Of a stretch of DNA of 64,000 bases, positions 17,665-25,703 are shown in pieces (positions within the stretch are counted from its first letter, which is position 1; every line of letters starts with the position of its first letter). The position numbers and the translations under genes are program-made. Origin of the DNA: JAJFKX01 sp965230265. GTDB lineage: Bacteria > Pseudomonadota > Gammaproteobacteria > Xanthomonadales > Wenzhouxiangellaceae. The stretch spans positions 3,472,001-3,536,000 of the forward strand of contig OZ245999.1 in NCBI GenBank assembly GCA_965230265.1, written 5' to 3'. The notes below the pieces were generated by a model. It searched no databases. It was given only the letters and a program-made list of their open reading frames with translations, and was not told the DNA's origin.

Positions 17665-17879
17665 AGGGGTTATCGCAAGAGCAGTTGGCTTTTGACGTTG
17701 GGGTGGCGCGTTCTTTTGTATCCAAAATGGAGCGTGGTGTGCACATGTCGAATCTGGAAAAAGTATTTGCGATTGCTGATGTTTTGGGCATTTCTGCCTG
17801 GGGGTTGATTCATATGACCGAGGCATTGATTGCCCAGCGGCAAATCGCTCAACGGGTTAAAACAGAGGGGTTTAAATAG
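17664..17879 (+). pseudogene. XRE-family regulator truncated at the R2 junction
   Basis: The frame reads KGLSQEQLAFDVGVARSF... and continues through SKMERG and LEKVFAIADVLGI, the recognition part of a Cro/CI-type helix-turn-helix. The usual N-terminal 10-15 residues and the start codon are missing: a TAA lies just upstream, exactly where the tRNA-like repeat R2 ends. TTG at 17685 could start a shorter product of 64 residues but would remove half of the HTH. I read this as a gene cut by recombination at the repeat. Confidence 0.65.
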
Positions 17880-17993
17880 TCTGAAAGCCGCTCAACATCT
17901 TTGTGCGTCTTTTGCTTTGGCTGCCAGCTTATTGAGACTTACAATAAACTCAATGATGCAAACGAACCGATAGGTGCTGCATCCGCGTCCAAG

Positions 17994-18843
17994 TCATGGT
18001 GATGGTGGCCATAAATCCTCGCCAAGCACTTGTGTCGTCTGATCACGAGGGATAATCGTTAAACCATGCTCACCATGCTCAGTGTAAAGCGTTCTGGCAA
18101 AATTAGAGACCAAAGTAAATTCAGGTGAAAGGTCAACAAAGAACCCAATTTTAGCTATTTGCATGTGGACAAGGTAGCCATCTTTGTGTGAATAAGGCGG
18201 TTTTATTCGCGTGTAGTCATCCGCCCAGCAGGTTGGGGTCATGATGAAGGGCCTAACTTCTCCACCGTAAAGCACATACTGCCTCACTGGATCAAATTGC
18301 TCGGTGTAAGCCAGATCAACACCGAGAAAGTAAGCCAGACTTTCAAACGCTATCTTAGCCATTGCCCTTGGCAGCTTTTTGTTTATCCCGAATAAGAAGT
18401 TACCTGTAATTTGCACTAATGGACCATCTTGGCGCAGCGTTACATCTTGCATCTGCAAAAGGTTGTTTGATTTACCTGAAAGCCTTATCCCATCTATCTC
18501 AATCGGATAAGGATCAGCGTTGACGTAAATCTTTCGCTCCCCCTGTAGGAGATGTCTTCGTGGCTATATTGCCGCGGCTGCCTATCTCTACAGGCTTCCC
18601 ACCTTTTCCTCTAACGCCATACATCATGGACATCGGCTCTAGCTCCGCTTTGAGAATCATATCAAGACTTCCTAAACGGTTATTGCATTTACGGCATACC
18701 TCACCATTCTTTAACACAAAATCATCGGGACACCCGACTGATTCAGGCAGGATATGCTCGATTGAGGTTGGTCTATTTGAGTGTAGACACCAGATACATT
18801 TCATATCGTTGCCACTGAGCGTTTCTTTGAGTTTAGTGCGCAA
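17994..18843 (-). pseudogene. HNH endonuclease (HNH_5-type), frameshifted
   Basis: The first part (18843-18514) has CIWCLHSNRPTSIEHILPESVG and EVCRKCNNRLG: paired cysteines around an EH-IL core, as in HNH_5 nucleases. It ends early at 18514. The second part (18458-17994, 154 residues) is the natural continuation in another frame: if one G is removed from the run of five at 18538-18542 (minus-strand sense), the frame reads PTGERKIYVNADPYPIEID and runs without stops into it. Joined, the protein would be about 280 residues. This is a decayed gene, a programmed slip or a sequencing error. Confidence 0.65.
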
Positions 18844-18960
18844 CCCTAACCACTTAACTTTTGTTATAAAACTTGCATGTCAATATAAAATACTCTAGTG
18901 TCAGCAGGCAACAGTTAAGATTTATATCAAGTAAATTGACTTATCAAATAGGGTTTCACA

Positions 18961-19212
18961 ATGAAAAGGGCTTGGATATTTTATTTCTCATTTTTTATAT
19001 TCATTTCAGTTACAATTCTTTCCTGGCATAGCTGGGGGCGACAAACTGAACGCTCTCAAATTAAAGAGCTTAGTGAAGGTGGTGGTGTTTTAATTCCTGC
19101 TACAGATGATAAGTCAATATTATACGGGCACTTTAATGATTGTGGTGAAGCAATTCTTACGCACAGCAAAAAACTATCGGCCCAAGAAATGAAATGCAAT
19201 CTACCAGAGTAA
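18961..19212 (+). CDS. Small secreted or membrane-anchored protein of unknown function
   Basis: 83 residues. The first 27 form a membrane or signal segment (AWIFYFSFFIFISVTILSW), followed by a short polar region ending in two Cys. It lies 3 bases before the metalloprotease gene on the same strand, so the two are probably co-transcribed. It could be a chaperone, inhibitor or immunity-type partner of the protease, but nothing in its sequence shows this. Confidence 0.5.
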   Translation: MKRAWIFYFSFFIFISVTILSWHSWGRQTERSQIKELSEGGGVLIPATDDKSILYGHFNDCGEAILTHSKKLSAQEMKCNLPE

Positions 19213-19215
19213 TAG

Positions 19216-21396
19216 GTGGTGCATACATTTAAGCAAATATCGCAATTGATTGTTGCATTTTTTTTTACGTCCATTGCTAATGAATCTATAGCAACTAATT
19301 TTGTAAGCTTTTTGCCAAATGATACTGGCTTAAATGACCTTACTCCAGTTGATCCGGTAGTTGGTAATAACGCAACTACGTTAGGGCAACAAAGACAAAA
19401 CGTTATAGAAGCTGTACATAGATATTGGGAAAATACTGTAAATTCTAGTGTTGATATTCAAATTGTATATAAATTCGGTGGTTTCACAGAAGAAGGTGGA
19501 CAAATCGACTGTACCGGTCTAGCAGAGACTAGGCGTGGAGCACAGGCATATAATTTCACTAACGCTATTCTTTCAGATACATGGTATCCAACTACTCTTG
19601 CCAATAGTCTTGCTGGTATAGATTTGTTGCCAGGAGATACAGAAGAGACCGCTGATACAATCATTACAATCAATACACACACAGATATCGGTGGGGCATG
19701 TGGTGCATCTTTATGGTATGGCATTGGTGGAGCTATACCGCCTGATCAATTTAGCTTATTTGAAATCCTAAAGCACGAGATAGGCCATGCTCTCGGTTTT
19801 GAAAGTTTGGTTAATCGTAGAACCGGCGAGTTGATGCAAGATATGGCTAGTATTTATACCAGTTTTTTATTTGATCATCAGTTACAAAAGCTCTGGCCGG
19901 CCATGAGCAATTCAGAACGGCTTGATTCATTTACTAATGTAGAAAGTGTTACCTGGGTAGGTGGTCAAGCAGTAGAAGCAAGTAAGAACTTTATTGCTGG
20001 TATTTTCTTTGGCAGTGGACAACCGCTTGTGTATGCGCCAGAAAAATTTGAAAATGGTAGCTCAATTACTCATTGGGAAAAGCTATTGTCACCTAATGAA
20101 TTAATGGAGCCGGACTTTAACCAGGGTACAGTTAATGACCTTACCATAGCAACATTATCTGATATGGGTTGGGCTCTACAAGTCATTTTTTCAGATGGCT
20201 CAGAATTCAACCCTGACATCTGCGAAGAAGGAATAGCGGAATCTATAGGACCGACGATGATTGATGGTTTTAGAGATGAGTTTGGAACATTTGGGACATC
20301 CGTATCAGGCAACACACTGGTAGTTAGCGCACGTTTACATGATCAGGTTGGGCCAAATGTGGGAACGGTTTATCTCTATGAAGTAAATCATGCTGGACGC
20401 ACTAGACCAATAAAGATATTAGATCACCCCAATGACTTAGTGAACAACGGTAGTTTTGGTTTTACTACTGCGCTTGAAGGCGATACGCTAGCCGTAGGTG
20501 TGAACGTCATTACTTTTGGTGATGAGACTGGTGGTATATACGTTTTTGATCGCGATGAGGGTGGGACTAATAATTGGGGTGAAATACAAAAACTTACACA
20601 CTCAGATATGCAAGATTTAGATGGTTTTGGCAACGCCGTCGACATAGATAGTGAGCTTATGCTCGTTGGTGCTCAAGGTAATGACAGACCAACCTCTAAC
20701 TCTGGTGCAGCCTATCTCTTCCAGCGCGATACCATGACAAGTATTTGGTCAGAGGTTCCAGGTCAAAACCCACTAGTTGCAGATGATACAAATAATTTAG
20801 GCGCGCTATTTGGTAGCACAGTAGCTCTTAATGGCAATACTGCCCTTATTGGCGCACATAACAAACTCAACGACTCAAATGAACCGACCGGCGCTGCCTA
20901 TGTTTTTGAGGATATTAATGGGAATTGGCTACAAACCAAAAAACTAACCGCTTCTACTGAGCAAGCCCATTCTGATTTTGGCCGTTATATTGCTCTTGAT
21001 GGGGACACCATCGCCGTTACGGCCCCTTTCTTCGATATAGGTAGTCAGTTGGGTGTTGGAGCCGTTTATATTTTTGAAAGGAACTTAGGAGGCGCTGACA
21101 ACTGGGGAGAAAGCCAACAGATAATGGCGGAAATGCCTAGTGGCAGCGGCGCTTTTGGAAACTCTGTTGCTCTTAGAGACAACCTGCTACTGATTGGAGA
21201 GCCAGGAGAAAACAAAGTCCATGTCTACAATCGAGCTGGCGGGATATGGCAACTACAACGTGAGTTAACCCCATGTGACAACACAGTTGATGGATTCGGC
21301 TGGTCGCTTTCTGATTTTGATGAGTCAGATAAAGTAGTTGTAGGCACGCTTGATGCAGAAAAAGTTTATGTTTTTGATCTCACTGTAGACCAATGA
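19216..21396 (+). CDS. Secreted zinc metalloprotease with FG-GAP-type beta-propeller repeats
   Basis: A 726-residue exported protein. The N-terminus is a signal peptide (QLIVAFFFTSIANESIA). The zinc site HEIGHALGFES is at 187-197. From about residue 360 to the end there are repeats of the FG-GAP kind (FGTSVSGNTLVVSA, FGNAVDIDSELMLVGA, FGSTVALNGNTALIGA, FGRYIALDGDTIAVTA, FGNSVALRDNLLLIGEP), giving a seven-bladed propeller-like module. The start is GTG at 19216 or 19219. It follows the 83-residue gene by 3 bases. It is unlike its minus-strand cassette neighbours in orientation and role, and may have come separately. Confidence 0.75.
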   Translation: MVHTFKQISQLIVAFFFTSIANESIATNFVSFLPNDTGLNDLTPVDPVVGNNATTLGQQRQNVIEAVHRYWENTVNSSVDIQIVYKFGGFTEEGGQIDCTGLAETRRGAQAYNFTNAILSDTWYPTTLANSLAGIDLLPGDTEETADTIITINTHTDIGGACGASLWYGIGGAIPPDQFSLFEILKHEIGHALGFESLVNRRTGELMQDMASIYTSFLFDHQLQKLWPAMSNSERLDSFTNVESVTWVGGQAVEASKNFIAGIFFGSGQPLVYAPEKFENGSSITHWEKLLSPNELMEPDFNQGTVNDLTIATLSDMGWALQVIFSDGSEFNPDICEEGIAESIGPTMIDGFRDEFGTFGTSVSGNTLVVSARLHDQVGPNVGTVYLYEVNHAGRTRPIKILDHPNDLVNNGSFGFTTALEGDTLAVGVNVITFGDETGGIYVFDRDEGGTNNWGEIQKLTHSDMQDLDGFGNAVDIDSELMLVGAQGNDRPTSNSGAAYLFQRDTMTSIWSEVPGQNPLVADDTNNLGALFGSTVALNGNTALIGAHNKLNDSNEPTGAAYVFEDINGNWLQTKKLTASTEQAHSDFGRYIALDGDTIAVTAPFFDIGSQLGVGAVYIFERNLGGADNWGESQQIMAEMPSGSGAFGNSVALRDNLLLIGEPGENKVHVYNRAGGIWQLQRELTPCDNTVDGFGWSLSDFDESDKVVVGTLDAEKVYVFDLTVDQ

Positions 21397-21749
21397 TCAC
21401 TAAACAACTCATGATTGCTATTGATAAGTTTGAACAATACCTATTGTGTTAACTAAAGATGAACCGCCTAAAAACCACTCAAGCTTTATGTGGAAAGGAG
21501 AGGTGACATAGTAAATTGGATTTCGATTTCAGTTATTTCTAAAGCTAGCAAATGTCAAGCAGTCTATAGTAGACCACTATCTCATTGGTGGGTTGCCTTC
21601 ACGCAATTTCGGGTTAATTACTACTTTACCATATCAACAGTTAATGTTTGACCATGCTCGAGATGTTTGAAGCTTGCAAAAAAATCTTTTTGTCACTATT
21701 CACTAATATTACGCTCTGATATATTTTCAAACAAAAACAATAATCCCCG
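21397..21749. other. Intergenic region between convergent genes
   Basis: About 350 AT-rich bases between the convergent metalloprotease and coiled-coil genes. I see no supported gene, RNA or repeat copy here. Confidence 0.3.
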
Positions 21750-23093
21750 TTATGTGTTTTTATGATTGACTAGTTTTTCAACTGAGCCAACTGCTTTCTT
21801 AAGGCCTCTGATCTCCTCTAAAGTCTTTTTAATATCATTGGTTACAGAATTGCTACTTGTCGTTTTCAATGCATGTTTTCTTAGTGGATCATTATGAATT
21901 TGTAACAAAACGCTTTGCATATAATGCGAATAGTCCGGTCCTTTATTGGTATCAGTAGCAAGTTGCTCAGAGAAACCTACTATTGATTTAGCAAGAGCAG
22001 ACTTATAAGCATAGTCCTCAGCTATATTTTTCTGTTTTACATATTGCCCAGCACTAAACCATGCACCACCAATTAGTATTGGCAATAGAGACATCCGGCT
22101 GATTACTGCAGATAGCTCAAGCCCTTGATCAAATGCCACCCAAATTCCATTGCTCACGGAGGCTATAACAAAGACGCTAGCAGCAATCAACCATCCCACC
22201 TTTGAGCTGAACCCATTGGCTCGATTATATTGTGCTGTAAACGCAGCACTTAATCCTTCTGCTGTTGTATATTCAAGTGCAAGCTTTGATTTTTCAATTA
22301 GCTGTTCAGCAGACGACAAATACTCTTGATGGTTGATTTCAAATTTTTCTAGTTTCTGATTATATTGCAAAGTTAGAGCATCTTGATCTTCTAATTGCGC
22401 TTCTCTCAGGGAGATTTTTTTACTAAAGCCATCAATAACTTCAGAGTGACTTTTAGACATAGAGAGCAATTCTTCAATTTTTTCAGACCGAGTTTGGTCA
22501 TCTGAGAGCATGCCTTCTAGTTTTGAGCGTCTTTCTATACTAGCTGTCATCAACTGCGTAAGGTTTTCTTCTTGTTCATTCAGCCTGTCTATTTTTTCAG
22601 TTAACTGTTGATGTAGCGAATTTATTTCTTTTTTTAACTCACTGCTTTCTGACTTAATAGCAGTTACATCATTAACATGGTTTGAAAGACTAGAAGCCCT
22701 TCTTTGAAGATCATTTATATGCTCATCAAACTCTTCTTTCCTCTCATTTGAATGGCGTATACCAATATTACGGAGAGTAGGCTTAATTTTATCAATTGTT
22801 AGTGCTAAATGCTGTAAATCTTTATTCAAAACATATGAGCTCAGTTGACTAAGCAACTGTACTAATTGAGTGCGCTCAGTGAAGGTTGATTTTTGAATAC
22901 ATTTTGCAGTTGCACCTGTTAACGCAGAAATATCAACAAGAATAGCTTGAATACCGCTAACAATACCTTTTGCCACATACTCCTGCTCATTTCCATATTT
23001 CTTCCCTGCATAATCAGAGATTTTTATTCTGCGGAGGTTCTGCTTTATCTCATCCCTATGTTTGCGAAGCTGTATAATTGTTGCCGTATCCAT
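21750..23093 (-). CDS. Coiled-coil protein with two membrane helices, unknown function
   Basis: A 447-residue protein. Residues about 110-280 are a long coiled coil rich in Glu, Lys, Leu and Ser. Two membrane helices follow (about 303-327, WLIAASVFVIASVSNGIWVAF, and 334-350, LLPILIGGAWFSAG) with a short loop, then a cytoplasmic helical tail. I do not recognise a named family. AAGGGAG lies 6 bases before the ATG. The promoter motif CTGTTGTATACT at 23202-23213 (minus strand) is shared with two other cassette genes. The layout fits membrane-associated sensors or effectors of defence cassettes, but that is a guess. Confidence 0.6.
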   Translation of the reverse strand: MDTATIIQLRKHRDEIKQNLRRIKISDYAGKKYGNEQEYVAKGIVSGIQAILVDISALTGATAKCIQKSTFTERTQLVQLLSQLSSYVLNKDLQHLALTIDKIKPTLRNIGIRHSNERKEEFDEHINDLQRRASSLSNHVNDVTAIKSESSELKKEINSLHQQLTEKIDRLNEQEENLTQLMTASIERRSKLEGMLSDDQTRSEKIEELLSMSKSHSEVIDGFSKKISLREAQLEDQDALTLQYNQKLEKFEINHQEYLSSAEQLIEKSKLALEYTTAEGLSAAFTAQYNRANGFSSKVGWLIAASVFVIASVSNGIWVAFDQGLELSAVISRMSLLPILIGGAWFSAGQYVKQKNIAEDYAYKSALAKSIVGFSEQLATDTNKGPDYSHYMQSVLLQIHNDPLRKHALKTTSSNSVTNDIKKTLEEIRGLKKAVGSVEKLVNHKNT

Positions 23094-23201
23094 TTTCTAC
23101 TCCCTTACACATAACACATCGGTTATTAAATATGCATGTGGAAATATATAAATATTTGGTCACTCTCTGCCTGTTCTAAGATCACCCAATACATCACAAA
23201 G

Positions 23202-23213
23202 AGTATACAACAG
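23202..23213 (-). promoter_or_regulatory. Shared cassette promoter motif CTGTTGTATACT (copy 1)
   Basis: The same 12 bases occur on the minus strand here, at 25375-25386 and at 26286-26297, each upstream of a minus-strand cassette gene. TATACT is one base from the sigma70 -10 consensus; no good -35 is visible. This copy precedes the coiled-coil gene with a leader of about 100 bases. Confidence 0.55.
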
Positions 23214-23295
23214 CCATTTGCATATGTCATACCTACTAACATAGCTAGCAGATAGTTCACTTGTAAAATATAATTCCTTATATATCTTGCAGAAG

Positions 23296-23421
23296 ATGAA
23301 GGAAAAGACGATCAAATCAAAAGGTGCTAACCCAAAAAGTGACTGGGATCATCATGATAGGCCCACTGATGTCAAAGAATATATGTGCCTACTCTTAAAG
23401 TTATTGGAAATCATAACCTAA
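23296..23421 (+). CDS. Possible 41-residue protein upstream of tRNA-Thr
   Basis: The frame reads MKEKTIKSKGANPKSDWDHH... and ends just before the tRNA. The composition (SDWDHHDRPTDVKEYM) looks more protein-like than random AT-rich DNA, but the ribosome site is weak (AGAAG directly before ATG). It may be the surviving N-terminus of a longer gene cut by integration at the tRNA. Confidence 0.25.
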   Translation: MKEKTIKSKGANPKSDWDHHDRPTDVKEYMCLLLKLLEIIT

Positions 23422-23450
23422 GTTTTGAAGACTATATATCAAGCAAAGTC

Positions 23451-23526
23451 GCCGCTATAGCTCAGTTGGTAGAGCGTGCCCATGGTAAGGGCAAGGTACC
23501 CGGTTCAAATCCGGGTAGCGGCTCCA
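23451..23526 (+). tRNA. tRNA-Thr (anticodon GGT)
   Basis: A 76-base cloverleaf: acceptor GCCGCTA pairs with TAGCGGC; D-arm GCTC...GAGC; anticodon stem TGCCC/GGGCA around loop ATGGTAA (anticodon GGT, U33 present); T-arm CCCGG-TTCAAAT-CCGGG; encoded CCA after discriminator T. All stems pair, so it can be functional. It reads threonine codons ACC/ACU. Its 3' half, from the anticodon loop on, is the sequence copied in repeats R1-R4, so it is the parent or a carried copy of the array attachment site. Confidence 0.92.
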
Positions 23527-23645
23527 GAGCAATCTTACTTAGAATATTGAATGATAAAAGAATCTCCAAATCTGTCGTTTGATATAATAACAATATAAGG
23601 AGTTTACAGTGAGATACGGGCAGAGTGAATGACTTAACGTTTTAG

Positions 23646-24230
23646 TTAACTACCAAAAGGCTCAGTAAGATCTTTCGTTGAAACCATGCTAACAACAATA
23701 GTAAATCGAGTGCCTTCAACAACTTCGTGTACACAATGAGAAGGGTTTATCTCTTTCCCTGTGCAAGTTTCATTAATAACGAGAATGACATCCCCACACG
23801 CTGGTTTGATTAAAACACTATTATCATACAAGTCCTTATATTCATACGCCCCTCCAGAAAACTCACCAAAGTATGCCATGAGGGTTATCTTGTGCCTTTT
23901 GCGGTCCTTGTGCCAAGGTACCGAGTGGCCTCTCTGGTACCTAAAAGCGTAAAACTCTGGACATAAGCTTTCCAAGCTAACCATCCTGGTAATTTCCTCA
24001 GCGTTACGTATGAAAGGTTTGGAGAGTTCAAATGTCTGGCATACATCTGCTTCAAAACGTGCGACTAAGCCTTTATGCTCCAGGGGGGCAAAATCTAATT
24101 TTTCTAGATATTCTAACCATCGCTTACACATGCCAGTAGAAAAATAGCTTGGTATATGAAATACATTTTTTCCTTCGAGAAGGTTTGACTCCGCAAGCTC
24201 TTCAGGTGGAACTATTAATTGTCTATCCAT
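23646..24230 (-). CDS. 2-oxoglutarate/Fe(II)-dependent oxygenase (prolyl-4-hydroxylase-like)
   Basis: A 194-residue protein. SVPWHKDRKRHKITLMAYF (103-121) gives the HxD iron ligands His 107 and Asp 109; GGAYEY and GDVILVIN are the usual jelly-roll strands; HCVHEVVEGTRFTIVVSM (165-182) supplies the distal His 168 and the 2-oxoglutarate-binding Arg 175. It would hydroxylate or otherwise oxidise a substrate, here plausibly the modified heptapeptide encoded upstream. Its ATG lies inside the end of the ATP-grasp gene (16-base overlap), so the two are translationally coupled. Confidence 0.75.
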   Translation of the reverse strand: MDRQLIVPPEELAESNLLEGKNVFHIPSYFSTGMCKRWLEYLEKLDFAPLEHKGLVARFEADVCQTFELSKPFIRNAEEITRMVSLESLCPEFYAFRYQRGHSVPWHKDRKRHKITLMAYFGEFSGGAYEYKDLYDNSVLIKPACGDVILVINETCTGKEINPSHCVHEVVEGTRFTIVVSMVSTKDLTEPFGS

Positions 24231-25147
24231 GAGCGCATCATTTCTCGTGCAACTGCTTCACTTGGTTCTGGAAAATCAAAATATTGTGGGAAGCTCCCAT
24301 AAGGATTGAAATCTATAATAAACTCTTGAAAAGATTCATCCACTATCATGTCAAAACATGAGTATGATAGTGAAAAACTCTGTATCATTTTTCGAATAGC
24401 TAGCTTGGTGTTTTCAGATATAGCGTAGTCTGTGGGAATATAGTTAGCAAAACTCTTATCAAAGCGATTAATTTTTTCCCGCTCATATATGAAAAACTGA
24501 TCACGTATTACATAGCATCTAAATTCCCCCCGCCCTTTGATGCTCTTTTGCATGAAAACGGTTCCAAACGTGTTTAGATAGTCTACTACCTGAGCTGCCT
24601 TGAACTCAGAAGCTGGAAATACTGCTGCAAAATCAGTTCCATCTTGCTCAATAGTTAAGAATTTCGCCTTCTTAAGAGAAATTTCATCTTGAACCTCTGA
24701 TACATAGCAGTTTCCTGCCGCTTTTACAGCCCATGTTTCGTCACCATCAATGTGAGCGCTGCCTCGACATAGGCGAAAATCAGGAATCAATGCTCCGTAG
24801 TTACTTAAACAGTTCAGCGAGTACATTCTATTTCGAAGGAGCCATGTTGAACCCAGGCGGTTTGCATTAACCGAATCAAACAATAAGCAAATAGATTTAT
24901 AAAACTCTGTTTCTTCTCGTAATTTATATGTACCTGAATGTGGTGAAATAAGGTCATAGGGATAACGGAGAAAAGCACTCTTAATACGCTTCTTTTCTAT
25001 GTAGATACTTCCAACTTTGATACCATTACTACCATCAATAGCAGTAATATCTCGCGCATTCAAAATATGCTTGGGTCGTACAGAAAAATCACGTAAAGCT
25101 CGTTCGATATTCTTCAAATCCGTATAAGGGCAGCCCAATAAATACAT
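24215..25147 (-). CDS. ATP-grasp ligase (MvdC/MvdD or RimK-like peptide maturase)
   Basis: A 310-residue protein. The C-terminal half has ATP-grasp features: VFMQKSIKGRGEFRCYVIRD (near 204-223) and CFDMIVDESFQEFIIDFNPY (near 263-282), with the Asp/Glu/Asn metal-binding set ending in DFNPYGS. The N-terminal half resembles graspetide-synthetase pre-ATP-grasp domains (AFLRYPYDL, STWLLRNRMYSLNCLSNYG). Such enzymes activate a carboxylate with ATP and form an ester, amide or peptide bond. It lies 69 bases after the seven-codon gene and its hairpin and has only a weak ribosome site, while the peptide gene has a perfect one. Substrate MRKIWQD is inferred from context. Confidence 0.72.
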   Translation of the reverse strand: MYLLGCPYTDLKNIERALRDFSVRPKHILNARDITAIDGSNGIKVGSIYIEKKRIKSAFLRYPYDLISPHSGTYKLREETEFYKSICLLFDSVNANRLGSTWLLRNRMYSLNCLSNYGALIPDFRLCRGSAHIDGDETWAVKAAGNCYVSEVQDEISLKKAKFLTIEQDGTDFAAVFPASEFKAAQVVDYLNTFGTVFMQKSIKGRGEFRCYVIRDQFFIYEREKINRFDKSFANYIPTDYAISENTKLAIRKMIQSFSLSYSCFDMIVDESFQEFIIDFNPYGSFPQYFDFPEPSEAVAREMMRSWIDN

Positions 25148-25179
25148 ACCTACTACAATCCAAGGTCACAAAAGTAAAC

Positions 25180-25207
25180 GATGAGGTACCCATGAAGGTA
25201 CCTCATC
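25180..25207 (-). terminator. Hairpin after the heptapeptide gene (attenuator or partial terminator)
   Basis: GATGAGGTACC and GGTACCTCATC form an 11-bp perfect stem with a 6-base loop. On the minus strand it begins 9 bases after the TAA of the seven-codon gene and is followed by GTTTACTTTTG, an imperfect T-rich tract. It could end or pause most transcripts after the peptide gene and let some continue into the ATP-grasp gene, as the hairpin between mccA and mccB does in microcin C operons. It might instead stabilise the short mRNA. Confidence 0.75.
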
Positions 25208-25216
25208 TGCTAGTTT

Positions 25217-25240
25217 TTAGTCTTGCCAGATTTTACGCAT
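25217..25240 (-). CDS. Seven-codon peptide gene, MRKIWQD (candidate RiPP precursor)
   Basis: ATG CGT AAA ATC TGG CAA GAC TAA on the minus strand. AAGGAGGG, a perfect Shine-Dalgarno sequence, lies at 25255-25248 with a 7-base spacer. No in-frame upstream start exists: a TAA and only non-start codons precede it. A hairpin follows and then an ATP-grasp/oxygenase operon. The layout equals microcin C, whose mccA encodes a heptapeptide. Lys 3 and Asp 7 could be joined by an ATP-grasp enzyme, or the C-terminus could be extended; Trp 5, Ile 4 or Lys 3 could be oxidised. The alternative is a regulatory leader peptide. The modification is inferred; the frame and ribosome site are seen. Confidence 0.65.
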   Translation of the reverse strand: MRKIWQD

Positions 25241-25374
25241 AGCCGCACCCTCCTTGAGTATTAGTTAATCAATCGGATAGTTAACTATTTGGTCGCCCGA
25301 TACGGATATCAGGGTACTTTAAATATTTGGGCATCCTAATAATTTGTTTTGGACGCTATCGATTATCTCCTTTG

Positions 25375-25386
25375 AGTATACAACAG
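25375..25386 (-). promoter_or_regulatory. Shared cassette promoter motif CTGTTGTATACT (copy 2)
   Basis: Minus-strand motif at the left edge of R3, about 135 bases before the seven-codon gene. The long leader between it and the peptide gene is AT-rich and may be regulatory. The motif is identical to those at 23202-23213 and 26286-26297. Confidence 0.55.
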
Positions 25387-25633
25387 TCATTCTCAGGCTG
25401 CATTAGAGTAAAATAAACTTAATGTTCACTTTCAATACCTCTTGCTTTTTTATTAACCTCCAGTTAGAAATGGTTTGTTCTTTTGAGCCACCAGGGCGGG
25501 GTCATCGGCTAGAAATCCTGAATTTCTGCTAATAGCCTAAAGACCCTTTATAGCACCGGGAAACTTATGAAAGTTTGCTTCTCTATACATGGTAAGGGCA
25601 AGATACCCGGTTCTAATCCGGGTGGCGGCTCCA
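25375..25633 (+). repeat. tRNA-Thr-derived array repeat R3 (most complete copy)
   Basis: It begins with the leftward promoter motif (25375-25386), shares AATGTTCACTTTCA with R4 and TTCTTTTGAGCCACCAGG with R2 and R4, and has the stem-bulge-stem hairpin at 25507-25537 (GGCTA-GAAAT pairs with ATTTC and TAGCC, 6-base bulge TGCTAA). It ends with 46 bases (25588-25633) of tRNA-Thr 3' half that differ from the intact gene at three positions. It separates the peptide cassette from the single-TM cassette. Confidence 0.82.
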
Positions 25634-25703
25634 GAGCGATATTAACTAGACAATAGAAAGTTGCCCTCAATATGTATCCTTAGTCATTAACTAAAGTGTT
25701 GTA

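Noticed and set aside
25217..25240. Heptapeptide frame as a mere transcription-attenuation leader
   Set aside because: It lacks a run of one regulatory codon and no alternative anti-terminator fold is apparent; the very strong ribosome site favours a product. Not fully excluded.
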